This document shows positions 1-8,692 of a DNA stretch of 64,000 bases, one piece after another. The position numbers were made by a program, and so were the translations under genes. The stretch is from Staphylococcus durrellii. GTDB lineage: Bacteria > Bacillota > Bacilli > Staphylococcales > Staphylococcaceae. The notes under the pieces were generated by a model. It saw nothing but the letters and a program-made list of their open reading frames with translations, searched no databases and had not been told where the DNA came from. How positions within the stretch are numbered: the first letter of the stretch is position 1; each line of letters starts with the position of its first letter. Where the stretch lies: contig NZ_JADIIO010000001.1 in NCBI RefSeq assembly GCF_015594545.1, forward strand, positions 310,001 through 374,000. Reading direction: 5' to 3'.

Positions 1-2
1 TT

Positions 3-1322
3 GGTTTTATTTTGTATATTTTCTTAGGACGTACAGTAAAGCTAAAAAGTTCTTATTATTCAAGTAAAGGCGACAATGTTGAAGATAGTAAGCAACGTGC
101 TAAAAATCAAATTAAATCGTCGACAGAGCACGTTTTGTCTGACGATGACCCAATTACTAAGAAACATTCTGATATAGTCTATTCATTGCTCGTAAAAGAT
201 CAATCGTTTTTAAGCAATAATAATCACGTCGATGTATATACAGACGGTCATGACTTGTTTAACCAAATGAAAGAAGATTTACGCAATGCACAAACTTATA
301 TTCATATGGAATATTATATTTTAGAATTGGATGGTATAGGAAATGAAATAGTTGAAATCCTGGAACAAAAAGCCAAAGAAGGCTTAGAAGTTAAGTTATT
401 ATATGATGCCGTTGGATCAAAAAAGTTACGTAAATATAAATTTAAAGAATTCCAAGAAAACGGAGGGCAAGTTGAAGCATTCTTTAAAGCGAGATTTATT
501 CCTTTCTTGAATTTTAGAGTGAATAACCGCAATCACCGTAAAATTTTAATTATAGACGGCAAAAAAGGTTATGTAGGTGGCTTTAACATTGGCGACGAAT
601 ACTTAGGTTTAGATGAGAAAATTGGTTACTGGAGAGACTCACATCTTAGAATTCAAGGTGATGGTGTCGACGCCTTACAACTAAGCTTTATCCAGGATTG
701 GAATTCTCAAACGAGCAATGAACAGCTTGGCTTTGTGGATAAATATTTCCCGGACAATGCTTATCCTGGTGGCAATGTAATGCTACAATTAGGCCTCAGT
801 GGTCCAAGTGATACATGGCATCAAATTGAATTTGGTTATTTAAGAATGATTATGAGTGCAAAAGAGTCTATTTACATTCATACACCATACTTCGTACCTG
901 ATAAAGGCTATATCAATGCATTACGTATAGCCGCTAAATCGGGCGTCGACGTTCAAATGATTATTCCTAATAAACCAGACCAACCTTTAGTCCATTGGGC
1001 TACATTATCTAGTGTGGCAGAACTGATTCAAGATGGCGTAAAAGTTTATACGTATGAGAATGGGTTTATTCATTCTAAGATGATGGTTATAGACGGAGAA
1101 GTATCCAGCATTGGTTCTGCAAATATGGATATACGTAGTTTCGAATTAAACTTTGAAGTAAATGCCTTTATTTATAATGAAGGTATTGCAACTAAATTAA
1201 CTGAAGCATTTAAAGAAGATTTGAAAGTATCTAAAGAATTAACTAAAAAACGTTATGATGAACGTTCTGGTTGGGTTAAATTCAAACAGTCAATCGCTAA
1301 ACTTGCTTCACCAATCTTATAA
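3..1322 (+). CDS. cls: Cardiolipin synthase, 5'-truncated by the window edge
   Basis: Phospholipase D superfamily enzyme that condenses two phosphatidylglycerol molecules into cardiolipin at the membrane. Both catalytic HxKxxxxD motifs are visible: HRKILIID near nucleotides 532-555 and HSKMMVID near 1072-1095, each followed by the GG/GS-N-D segment typical of the family. The reading frame stays open to base 3 and the first residues (GFILYIFLGR) look like the end of an N-terminal membrane segment, so the true start lies to the left. Family members are about 490 residues, so roughly 50-60 residues are missing. A hairpin terminator follows at once. Staphylococci often have two cls paralogues; which one this is cannot be told here. 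Confidence 0.93.
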   Translation, partial: GFILYIFLGRTVKLKSSYYSSKGDNVEDSKQRAKNQIKSSTEHVLSDDDPITKKHSDIVYSLLVKDQSFLSNNNHVDVYTDGHDLFNQMKEDLRNAQTYIHMEYYILELDGIGNEIVEILEQKAKEGLEVKLLYDAVGSKKLRKYKFKEFQENGGQVEAFFKARFIPFLNFRVNNRNHRKILIIDGKKGYVGGFNIGDEYLGLDEKIGYWRDSHLRIQGDGVDALQLSFIQDWNSQTSNEQLGFVDKYFPDNAYPGGNVMLQLGLSGPSDTWHQIEFGYLRMIMSAKESIYIHTPYFVPDKGYINALRIAAKSGVDVQMIIPNKPDQPLVHWATLSSVAELIQDGVKVYTYENGFIHSKMMVIDGEVSSIGSANMDIRSFELNFEVNAFIYNEGIATKLTEAFKEDLKVSKELTKKRYDERSGWVKFKQSIAKLASPIL

Positions 1323-1331
1323 GACGATTTT

Positions 1332-1360
1332 AACCAGAAGAGTTTCTCTTCTGGTTTTTT
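1332..1360 (+). terminator. Rho-independent terminator after cls
   Basis: Perfect 11-bp stem AACCAGAAGAG / CTCTTCTGGTT with a TTT loop, running into a T tract, ten bases after the cls stop codon. Confidence 0.9.
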
Positions 1361-1465
1361 CTATGTGAAACGTATACATTTAATAGCAACTAATGATAAG
1401 ATAAATTCGATTTAGTACAGACGTTAAGATGGGGACATATAGGGATGCAACAAGGGGGATGACTT

Positions 1466-2851
1466 ATGAAACATAGCAATGATACTTTTATCTATCGAGA
1501 GTTATATAACAATCTAAAAGAAGATATTTTATCTTTCAAATATGACAGTAATGAAAAACTGCCGTCTAAAAGAGAAATGGCTCAAAACCTTAATGTGAGT
1601 GTTAATAGCGTAAAAACTGCATATGAACAACTACTGGAAGAAGGATACATTTACACCCAAGAGCGTAAAGGTTATTTTATAGAACCACTCGAAAAATTAA
1701 TCGTCGAACCACAGGTTACGAATACAGTTACGACATCAACTCATCAGCAAGAACAGCAATATCGTTATTCATTTTCACATATGAGTACGGATATTACGCA
1801 ATTTCCAGTTGATACATGGACAAAGTTAATGAAACAAGTCTTTAAGCATTATAGTCATCGTTTATCAGCGATTCCTGATTTAAAAGGTCCGATTGAATTG
1901 AGACAAGCCATCGCCAAATTAGTGTCTTATAAACGTGGTATTCAATGTAATGCGCAACAAATCGTCATAGCTTCAGGTACGAATGTCTTGCTTAAGCAAA
2001 TAATGGATGTAATGGACGATGATAGCAAAATAGCAGTAGAAAATCCTGGCTATTTTCGTTTTAGAGATATTTTACAAAAAACTAAAAGAACTACCTTACC
2101 TATTAATTTAGATGACAAAGGGATTTCTATGTCGGCCATTAAGTCTGGCAAGCCTGATTTGGTTATCGTAACACCGTCACATCAATTTCCTATGGGGACA
2201 ATTATGCCGGTGTCTAGACGTATTGATTTATTAAATTGGCTCACTAAAACGAATGGTTACGTGATTGAAGATGATTACGATAGTGAGTTTAAATATAATA
2301 CGGACAACATTCCATCTTTGTATAGTTTCGACAAAAGTGACCGTGTCATCTATTTAGGAACATTTTCAAAAACGTTGATGCCAGGGTTAAGATTGAGTTA
2401 TATGGTATTGCCTACTTCTTTGGTCACTGAATTCGAACATATTAACAATAATGTGATACCAGATTTTTCGATGATTAATGCTTTAACTTTATATTTAATG
2501 ATTAAAGATGGACATTATGAACGTTATATTAAAAAAATGTCTCACTTTTATGCAGCTAAAAGAGCGAAGTTAATTGAACAATTGAAAGAAACATTTCAGC
2601 ACCTCATTAAAATTCATGATACAAACGCAGGATTACACTTTATTGTTGAAGTGAAAACAGATTATAGTTATGACGATATTGAAGCACGAGCAGTAAGTCA
2701 TGAGATCGAATTATATACGATCAATCGATTTACAGTAGAACCAGTGCACGATCAATCAGCTTTTAAAACTTTAATAATCGGATTTTCTCAGCTAAAAATC
2801 GAAGTTATACCAGAAGCTGTCAATATTTTGAGGAAAGTATTGATAGATTAA
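1466..2851 (+). CDS. gabR: GabR-type MocR/GntR regulator with aminotransferase-like domain
   Basis: PLP-dependent transcription factor of the MocR subfamily: a GntR winged helix at about residues 10-70 (LPSKREMAQNLNVSVNSVK) fused to a class I aminotransferase-like domain. The PLP Schiff-base lysine is K302 in GTFSKTLMPG, and the IEDDYDSEF cofactor motif is at about 267-275. The length of 461 is normal. The start ATG has AAGGGGG 8-14 bases upstream. It lies directly upstream of and co-directional with gabT and gabD, as expected for the activator that senses GABA and PLP in Bacillus subtilis. The name rests on this architecture plus context. PdxR-like members look similar, but no pdxST genes are nearby. 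Confidence 0.85.
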   Translation: MKHSNDTFIYRELYNNLKEDILSFKYDSNEKLPSKREMAQNLNVSVNSVKTAYEQLLEEGYIYTQERKGYFIEPLEKLIVEPQVTNTVTTSTHQQEQQYRYSFSHMSTDITQFPVDTWTKLMKQVFKHYSHRLSAIPDLKGPIELRQAIAKLVSYKRGIQCNAQQIVIASGTNVLLKQIMDVMDDDSKIAVENPGYFRFRDILQKTKRTTLPINLDDKGISMSAIKSGKPDLVIVTPSHQFPMGTIMPVSRRIDLLNWLTKTNGYVIEDDYDSEFKYNTDNIPSLYSFDKSDRVIYLGTFSKTLMPGLRLSYMVLPTSLVTEFEHINNNVIPDFSMINALTLYLMIKDGHYERYIKKMSHFYAAKRAKLIEQLKETFQHLIKIHDTNAGLHFIVEVKTDYSYDDIEARAVSHEIELYTINRFTVEPVHDQSAFKTLIIGFSQLKIEVIPEAVNILRKVLID

Positions 2852-2852
2852 A

Positions 2853-2897
2853 TTGGTACCCTGCAAATGGTGTATCTGGTCCTTTACACAATACCAA
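2853..2897. promoter_or_regulatory. Candidate GabR operator (TTGGTA...TACCAA)
   Basis: TTGGTA at 2853-2858 and TACCAA at 2892-2897 form an inverted pair 33 bases apart in the gabR-gabT gap. ATACCA at 2891-2896 matches the half-site I recall for B. subtilis GabR. Position and motif fit, but spacing and orientation differ from the direct repeats described there, so this is a candidate only. Confidence 0.4.
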
Positions 2898-3029
2898 TAA
2901 TTAGATAAATTTTTAATAAATGTTAGAGCTACTTGTAAAAATAAAACAAAGGGCTTTTCATTAAAGTGTATTTAAGTAGCAACTATAGATTGATACACAA
3001 TAAGTATGTAAAGGATGGAGGTTTTTGGT

Positions 3030-4331
3030 ATGTCTAATAAATTCACAAAATTTAAAGAACAAAGAGAACAATTCGTAGCTAGAGGAGTAGGGAATGGTAA
3101 TTTACACGTCGCCGACAAAGCACAAGGTGCAACAATTACTGACGTAGACGGCAATGAATTTATAGATTTCGCAGGCGCAATTGGTACGTTGAATGTAGGC
3201 CATTCGCATCCAGAAATTACTGCGCATTTAAAAACGCAATTAGATAAATTTATACATCCGGGTTTTAACGTTATTATGTATGAAAGTTATTTAAATCTTG
3301 CTGAAAAATTAACTCAAATAACGCCTGGTAACTTCGATAAAAAAGCGGTATTACTTAATTCTGGTGCTGAAGCGGTTGAAAATGCTGTTAAGTTAGCACG
3401 TAAGCATACTGGCAGACAAGCAGTTGTATCATTTGTAAGAGGTTTTCATGGCAGAACAAATTTAACGATGTCTATGACGAGTAAAGTAAGACCATATAAA
3501 TTTGGCTTTGGCCCGTTTGCATCAGAAGTATATCAAGCGCCATATCCAAATTTATCTGAAAAGCCAGATACTACTACTGAAGAAGATTTTGTTGCTCAAA
3601 GCATTGCGCGATTAAAAGATTTCTTTATTGAAACGATAGACCCAGAAGAAGTTGCTTGTATCGTTATGGAACCAGTGCAAGGTGAAGGTGGATTTATTAT
3701 TCCTCCGAAAGCATTCGTACAAGAAGTCAAAGCAATTTGTGAAGAGAAGGGTATTGTTTTTGTAGCTGACGAAATTCAAACTGGTTTTGCTCGCACAGGT
3801 AAGATGTTTGCTATTGAACATTTCGACGTCGAGCCTGATTTAATGACTGTTTCAAAATCGCTTGCTGCTGGTTTTCCATTAAGTGGTGTTGTTGGCAAGA
3901 AAGAAATATTGGATAGTGCTAATCCTGGTGAAATTGGAGGTACTTATGCAGGTAATCCTCTAGCTTGTGAGGCAGCTTTAAAAGTTATAGAAATCATTGA
4001 AAAAGAACAATTAAACAAACGGTCTGAAATAATTGGTCAAAAAATTGAAGAACAATTAAATACTTTAAGCAAATCATATAGTAATATTAGCAAAATACGT
4101 AGACTTGGCGCGATGGTAGCTTTTGAATTAGTCGACGAGAAAACGGGCACACATAATAAAGCATTAACTGGCGAACTTGTAAAAGCAGCTAATGACAATG
4201 GCTTGTTATTATTGTCTGCGGGTATCAAAGGTAATGTTATCAGATTCTTAACGCCATTAGTTATCACTGATGAAGAGTTAGAAAAAGGATTTTCAATATT
4301 AAATAAAGCATTTACTGAAATAAACGCTTAA
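3030..4331 (+). CDS. gabT: 4-aminobutyrate aminotransferase
   Basis: Class III PLP aminotransferase that transfers the amino group of GABA to 2-oxoglutarate, giving succinate semialdehyde, the first step of GABA catabolism in the cytoplasm. The 433-residue protein has the PLP-ring aspartate D247 in VADEIQTGFARTG and the Schiff-base lysine K276 in VSKSLAAGFP. An in-frame ATG at 3015 lies inside the Shine-Dalgarno sequence GGATGGAGG (3013-3021), so the ATG at 3030 is the start. It is followed by the succinate semialdehyde dehydrogenase gene and preceded by gabR. Other omega-amino acid substrates are possible, since family specificity is broad. Confidence 0.88.
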   Translation: MSNKFTKFKEQREQFVARGVGNGNLHVADKAQGATITDVDGNEFIDFAGAIGTLNVGHSHPEITAHLKTQLDKFIHPGFNVIMYESYLNLAEKLTQITPGNFDKKAVLLNSGAEAVENAVKLARKHTGRQAVVSFVRGFHGRTNLTMSMTSKVRPYKFGFGPFASEVYQAPYPNLSEKPDTTTEEDFVAQSIARLKDFFIETIDPEEVACIVMEPVQGEGGFIIPPKAFVQEVKAICEEKGIVFVADEIQTGFARTGKMFAIEHFDVEPDLMTVSKSLAAGFPLSGVVGKKEILDSANPGEIGGTYAGNPLACEAALKVIEIIEKEQLNKRSEIIGQKIEEQLNTLSKSYSNISKIRRLGAMVAFELVDEKTGTHNKALTGELVKAANDNGLLLLSAGIKGNVIRFLTPLVITDEELEKGFSILNKAFTEINA

Positions 4332-4394
4332 CAGTGGGTATAGTATATGTAAGGTCACTTTGAAAAATTAATTCATATTTTCGGGTAACCTTTA

Positions 4395-4413
4395 TTACAA
4401 CGCGTTGTTGTAA
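4395..4413. promoter_or_regulatory. Palindrome between gabT and gabD
   Basis: Two overlapping perfect dyads: TTACAAC / GTTGTAA with a 5-base spacer (4395-4413), and inside it ACAACGCGTTGT (4397-4408). No T tract follows, so it is not a terminator. It looks like an operator or a processing site in the 136-base gap. The binding factor is unknown. Confidence 0.35.
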
Positions 4414-4467
4414 CTTTTATATAATGTAACTTGCAGAAGAAGACCTTAAATCAAGGGGGATTTTTAG

Positions 4468-5847
4468 ATGTCAAAATTATCAGTATTAAATCCAGCAACG
4501 AATGCCGTTATCAAAGAACTTGAATATACGAGCGATGAAGAAATTACTGCTCAAATTGATCGTGCACATGAAGCGTTTCAGGAATGGCGATATGTAGATG
4601 CGCATGAGCGTTCGGCTAAGTTATTTAAATGGGCAGAATTAATTGATGAACATATAGATGAAATAGCGGAACTTATAACGTTAGAAGGTGGAAAACCGTT
4701 AGCTGAAGCAAAAGGTGAAGTAGCATATGCTAATTCTTACGTGAAATGGTACGCAGAAGAAGCAAAACGTATTTATGGTCGTACAATTCCTGCCAATACA
4801 CCAGATAAAAAAATCTTAGTCGATAAATTTCCAATTGGTGTCGTTGGAGCTATTACGCCATGGAATTTCCCAGCTGCAATGATTACTAGAAAAATTGCAC
4901 CAGCTATAGCAGCAGGCTGCACAGTTGTATGTAAGCCTGCCGTTCAAACGCCATTAACGACGGTTAGACTTGTCGAATTAGCACATGAAGCTGGCTTGCC
5001 TAAAGATGCTATTTCTTTCATTGTTGCATCTGGTAGAGATGCTGGTGAAGCATTTACTACTCACGAAGCAATTCGTAAAATTACCTTTACAGGTTCTACA
5101 CCAGTGGGTAAAACATTGATTAAAGAGGCTGCGGACTCAGTTAAAAACGCAACAATGGAACTGGGTGGCTTAGCGCCATTTATTATTCATAAAGATGCCG
5201 ATATAGAAGCAGCTGTAGAAGCAACGATGGCATCTAAATTCAGAAATGCGGGCCAAACTTGTATTTGCGCTAACCGTATTTATGTACATGAAGACATCGT
5301 TGATCAATACACTGAAAAATTAATGGCTAAAGTTCATGGCTTAAAAGTAGGTAATGGTATGGATGAGGGTGTTGAAGTAGGTCCACTTATTAATCAAGAT
5401 GCCGTAGATAAAGTTTTAGATCAAATTACTGATGCAATGGGCAAAGGTGGACATGTTTCGCGCTCAATAGATGAAGTAACTGATTTAGGTGGCAACTTCT
5501 TAAAGCCAGTTGTTATTTCTAATGCCAACCAAGATATGAAAGTGATGAACGAAGAAACATTTGGACCTATCGCGCCTGTAATGGCTTATAGCGACCTTGA
5601 TGAAGCGATTAGAATTGCTAACGATACGCCATTCGGACTTGCCGCATATTTCTATACGAACGATTATCGCACGGGACTTAAACTATATAATGAACTAGAA
5701 TATGGTGTCATCGGTTGGAATGACGGTGGTCCATCAGCTGCGCACGCACCATTTGGTGGCTTGAAAGAAAGTGGTTATGGCCGTGAAGGTGGTACTGAAG
5801 GTATTGAACCATATTTAGAAACTAAATATTTATCTATAAAAAAGTAA
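4468..5847 (+). CDS. gabD: Succinate-semialdehyde dehydrogenase
   Basis: NAD(P)-dependent aldehyde dehydrogenase that oxidises succinate semialdehyde to succinate, completing the GABA shunt and feeding the TCA cycle. In the 459-residue protein the catalytic residues are visible: N133 in PWNFP, K156 in VCKPA, general base E231 in MELGG and nucleophile C265 in GQTCICANR. The Cys-x-Cys pair (C265/C267) is the feature that separates this branch from betaine aldehyde dehydrogenases. GGGGG precedes the ATG. The gene is downstream of gabT with a 136-base gap that holds a palindrome, so it may also have its own promoter. Confidence 0.88.
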   Translation: MSKLSVLNPATNAVIKELEYTSDEEITAQIDRAHEAFQEWRYVDAHERSAKLFKWAELIDEHIDEIAELITLEGGKPLAEAKGEVAYANSYVKWYAEEAKRIYGRTIPANTPDKKILVDKFPIGVVGAITPWNFPAAMITRKIAPAIAAGCTVVCKPAVQTPLTTVRLVELAHEAGLPKDAISFIVASGRDAGEAFTTHEAIRKITFTGSTPVGKTLIKEAADSVKNATMELGGLAPFIIHKDADIEAAVEATMASKFRNAGQTCICANRIYVHEDIVDQYTEKLMAKVHGLKVGNGMDEGVEVGPLINQDAVDKVLDQITDAMGKGGHVSRSIDEVTDLGGNFLKPVVISNANQDMKVMNEETFGPIAPVMAYSDLDEAIRIANDTPFGLAAYFYTNDYRTGLKLYNELEYGVIGWNDGGPSAAHAPFGGLKESGYGREGGTEGIEPYLETKYLSIKK

Positions 5848-5855
5848 TATAGCAC

Positions 5856-5905
5856 AAAAAAGCACCGGAACTTTGATTAAAACAAAGTTTTCCGGTGCTT
5901 CTTTT
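5856..5905. terminator. Bidirectional terminator between gabD and fda
   Basis: Stem AAGCACCGGA / TCCGGTGCTT with inner CTTTG / CAAAG pairing, A tract on the left and T tract on the right, placed between two convergent genes, so it can serve both. Confidence 0.9.
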
Positions 5906-5920
5906 AGTTAAGCCTATTGC

Positions 5921-6814
5921 TTACGCGTTTTTATTTACTGAAGCGTCATAGATAGAATCAATAGTGTCTCCTAAGATTTTATCGAAGTCAGCCTCTGATT
6001 GATTAACATTTAAGTCGTTAATTAAAGCACGTGAGAAGCTTGCGATTAAATTGTCATTTTCTTTTAATAGTGTGTTAGCATCTTCTCTGCTGTATCCTCC
6101 TGATAATGCAACGACACGTACTACATTTGGGTGCTCGATTAATGATTTATATTGATTAGCATTTGTAGGGATTGTTAATTTTAGCATCACAAGTTGATCA
6201 TCATTTAATTTATTTAATTCAGTTAAAATTGAATCTGCTAAATAAGCTTCAATTTGGTCTTTGTTCTCAGCGTTAATGTTAACTTCAGGCTCGATAATCG
6301 GAACTAATCCAGCTGAAATAATTTGTTTACCAATGTCAAATTGTTGTTTAACGACTAAATCAATACCATCTTTATTTAATTCTAAAATGTTAGAACGCAT
6401 TTTAGTTCCAAATATTTTATGGTCATTAGCACGTTGTAACAATTCGTCTAAGTCAGGCATAGGTTTCATTAATTGAACACCATCTTTTTGTTCGTCTAGG
6501 CCTTTATCTACTTTTAAGAAAGGAACGACACCTTTATCTGCTAGATAATCACCAGTGTGTTTACCTTCAACTTCACGATCCATTGTTTGTTCGAATAAAA
6601 TTGCACCAATAACTTTATCTGATGTAAATGCGGGTGAAGAAACAATACGAGTACGCATGTCATGAACTAATTTGAACATTTCATCTTCACTATTATATTG
6701 ATCTTCAGCTACGCCATAATCTTTAAGTGCTTTAGGGGTACTTCCACCACTTTGGTCTAGCGCTGCTATAAATCCTTTGCCAGTTTTGATTTTTTCAAGT
6801 TGTTCTTTATTCAT
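5921..6814 (-). CDS. fda: Class I fructose-bisphosphate aldolase
   Basis: Schiff-base aldolase that interconverts fructose 1,6-bisphosphate with dihydroxyacetone phosphate and glyceraldehyde 3-phosphate in glycolysis and gluconeogenesis. The start is the ATG at 6814 ([10 protein letters not shown]), preceded by AAAGGAGTG; a longer frame upstream lacks a ribosome site. The protein is 297 residues, the usual size for the staphylococcal class I enzyme. Lys212 in VMLKLTIP coincides with the catalytic lysine I recall for the S. carnosus enzyme. Other family segments seen are [14 protein letters not shown] and FLKVDKGL. It stands as a single gene with its own terminator. Confidence 0.93.
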   Translation of the reverse strand: MNKEQLEKIKTGKGFIAALDQSGGSTPKALKDYGVAEDQYNSEDEMFKLVHDMRTRIVSSPAFTSDKVIGAILFEQTMDREVEGKHTGDYLADKGVVPFLKVDKGLDEQKDGVQLMKPMPDLDELLQRANDHKIFGTKMRSNILELNKDGIDLVVKQQFDIGKQIISAGLVPIIEPEVNINAENKDQIEAYLADSILTELNKLNDDQLVMLKLTIPTNANQYKSLIEHPNVVRVVALSGGYSREDANTLLKENDNLIASFSRALINDLNVNQSEADFDKILGDTIDSIYDASVNKNA

Positions 6815-7022
6815 TACTTCCACTCCTTTTACTAGATTCACCTCTAGTATGATGAAAAATGAGTAATAACGCAATCATTATACTAGTAAAATGAAAATAT
6901 CTTTACACACTTAGTAACTTATTTAAAAAAGATGATATAAAATCCTCAATTTAGTGACTATTGATTATAAAGTTATATGAAATTTTACTTTGTAATGTCT
7001 GAAAATAACTAAAAGTACAGTT

Positions 7023-7053
7023 TTGTTAACTATTGTATTTGTTATGTTAACAT
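7023..7053. promoter_or_regulatory. BirA-like operator upstream of the M20 hydrolase gene
   Basis: TGTTAAC (7024-7030), a 15-base spacer, then GTTAACA (7046-7052): perfect 7-bp arms. Arm sequence and spacing match the Gram-positive biotin-repressor consensus as I know it (TTGTTAAC-N14/15-GTTAACAA). The bona fide bioB operator in this window has the same 7-N15-7 geometry but TGTAAAC arms. It ends 36 bases before the ATG of the M20 gene. Binding is inferred, not shown. Confidence 0.45.
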
Positions 7054-7088
7054 TATTGATAAATATATGATAAAGGGTGAAAAAATAG

Positions 7089-8321
7089 ATGGAACAACGA
7101 CATTTAGATTTATTAGCACAACTTGTAGCACATCAAACACCAAGTCCTCCGGGGAGAAATACAGGCCCATTACAAGACGAGGTGGAATCTTTATTAAAAG
7201 ACATCGGTTTTAACATTAAACGTAAGCCATTATATGATAACGATAGCGTGATTATTGCAACTTTAAAAGGGGAAGACCCGAGCGCGCCTAAATTGATTTT
7301 AAATGGGCATATGGATGTTGCTGCTGTTGATGATAAAAATGATTGGCATTACCCACCTTTTGAACTGACACAAGTAGATGAGTGGCTCTACGGGAGAGGC
7401 GTAAGTGATATGAAAGGGGGGATGGCAACGCTGTTTTATGTACTAGAACAACTACATCATCAACAAGTGCATCCTAAAGGTGACATTATTGTACAATCTG
7501 TAGTTGGCGAAGAGGTTGGAGAAGCTGGAACGAAATTAGCTTGTGAACATAGTCCAAAAGCTGACTTAGCATTAATACTAGATACGAGTGAACAAAAGGC
7601 ATTAGGACAAGGTGGCGTCATAACGGGTTGGATTACTATTAAAAGCAAAGAAACTGTGCATGATAGTGCTAGATACAGTATGATTCATGCGGGCGGAGGT
7701 AAATTTGGTGCGAATGCAATTGAAAAGATGACGACAATAATCCATGCATTAAATGACTTAGAAAGGCATTGGGCAGTAATGAAATCATATGAAGGGATGA
7801 CTCCTGGAGCTAACACAATAAATCCAGCTGTCATAGAAGGTGGGAGACATCCCGCGTTTATAGCCGACGAATGTCGACTATGGATTACTGTTCATTATTT
7901 ACCAAATGAAAGTTATGAAACCGTCGTGCACGAAATCGAGGACCATTTAAATAAAGTGGCGCAAGCTGACTTATGGCTTGCACATCATCCTCTTACTTAT
8001 GAATGGGGAGGAACATCAATGATTGAAGATCGTGGCGAAATTTTTCCGAGTTTCGTAGTACCTACAGACCATCAAGGTTTCAAATTGTTAAGTCATGTTC
8101 ATGAAAAAATTCATGGGTCTGCATTAGAATCAGGTCTAAGCACTACTGTAACAGATGGCGGATGGACAGCTTATTTTGGTATTCCGACAATTTTATATGG
8201 TCCTGGTAATTTAGAAGAAGCGCATAGTGTCGATGAGAAAATAGCGATAAGTGAATTAGAAAATTTTAGTGATGTATTACTAGAATTTTTAAAATGTTGG
8301 TACAAAAACCCACAAAAATAA
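7089..8321 (+). CDS. M20 family metallohydrolase (ArgE/DapE-like deacylase)
   Basis: Cytoplasmic di-zinc amidohydrolase of the ArgE/DapE/acetylornithine deacetylase family, 410 residues. Visible metal and catalytic residues are H74 and D76 in GHMDV, D107 in GRGVSDMKGG, E141/E142 in VVGEE, D165 in LILDTSE, and a C-terminal histidine in EEAHSVDEKI. AAAGGGTGA precedes the ATG. The substrate cannot be read from the sequence: N-acyl amino acids, small peptides and other N-acyl amides are all possible. It is not next to the arginine genes, which are 23 kb away and already contain the ArgJ transacetylase, so an arginine role is unlikely. A BirA-like box lies just upstream. Confidence 0.82.
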   Translation: MEQRHLDLLAQLVAHQTPSPPGRNTGPLQDEVESLLKDIGFNIKRKPLYDNDSVIIATLKGEDPSAPKLILNGHMDVAAVDDKNDWHYPPFELTQVDEWLYGRGVSDMKGGMATLFYVLEQLHHQQVHPKGDIIVQSVVGEEVGEAGTKLACEHSPKADLALILDTSEQKALGQGGVITGWITIKSKETVHDSARYSMIHAGGGKFGANAIEKMTTIIHALNDLERHWAVMKSYEGMTPGANTINPAVIEGGRHPAFIADECRLWITVHYLPNESYETVVHEIEDHLNKVAQADLWLAHHPLTYEWGGTSMIEDRGEIFPSFVVPTDHQGFKLLSHVHEKIHGSALESGLSTTVTDGGWTAYFGIPTILYGPGNLEEAHSVDEKIAISELENFSDVLLEFLKCWYKNPQK

Positions 8322-8692
8322 GCGTCATAAACAATTGAAATTAAGTGAAAATATGTGTAAAAAAATAACGGATTTTGATAAAAAATAGAATTTTTCGAAA
8401 TGAATATTTATTATATAATTATGAATAAAAATACATAAATCATAAATTGTAAGGTTTGTTCATTTCGTTAAATTCAAACTTAACACTGTTATTTTAGCAA
8501 TTTTTATGACTTATAAAAATAAGCATTTTATATATTTATTCATGAAAAACTAGGAATAAAATTGTATGGAATTTGCATTATTATATAAAGTTCGTTAACC
8601 TCTTCATTATGAATTAAATCAATTGCATATGTTGCTGAATTTAGTAAGTAATGCACAATACATAATAATTCTATAATGGGGAGTGCTCGATT
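8322..8692. other. AT-rich regulatory gap before cudT
   Basis: 371 bases without a credible gene. It holds a candidate cudT promoter (TTGTAT at 8562-8567, 16-base spacer, TATAAA at 8584-8589) and two TTCGTTAA elements (8464-8471 and 8591-8598) that recur before betB. The rest is A/T-rich with no stable structure seen. Confidence 0.6.
8464..8483. promoter_or_regulatory. Candidate CudC box upstream of cudT
   Basis: TTCGTTAAAT followed three bases later by AACTTAAC. The same two words occur in the same order before betB (11168-11198). A further TTCGTTAAC sits at 8591-8599 directly after the candidate -10 of cudT, as in a roadblock-type operator. Confidence 0.5.

Noticed and set aside
3015..3030. 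Upstream ATG giving a longer GabT
   Set aside because: It lies inside the Shine-Dalgarno sequence; the ATG at 3030 is correctly spaced. The same reasoning moved the starts of cudC, argC, the cellobiose-type EIIC and EIIA, manA and the lactonase-like gene.
7089..8321. ArgE (acetylornithine deacetylase) role for the first M20 gene
   Set aside because: The genome has argJ, which recycles the acetyl group, and the gene is distant from the arg operon and lacks an ARG box.
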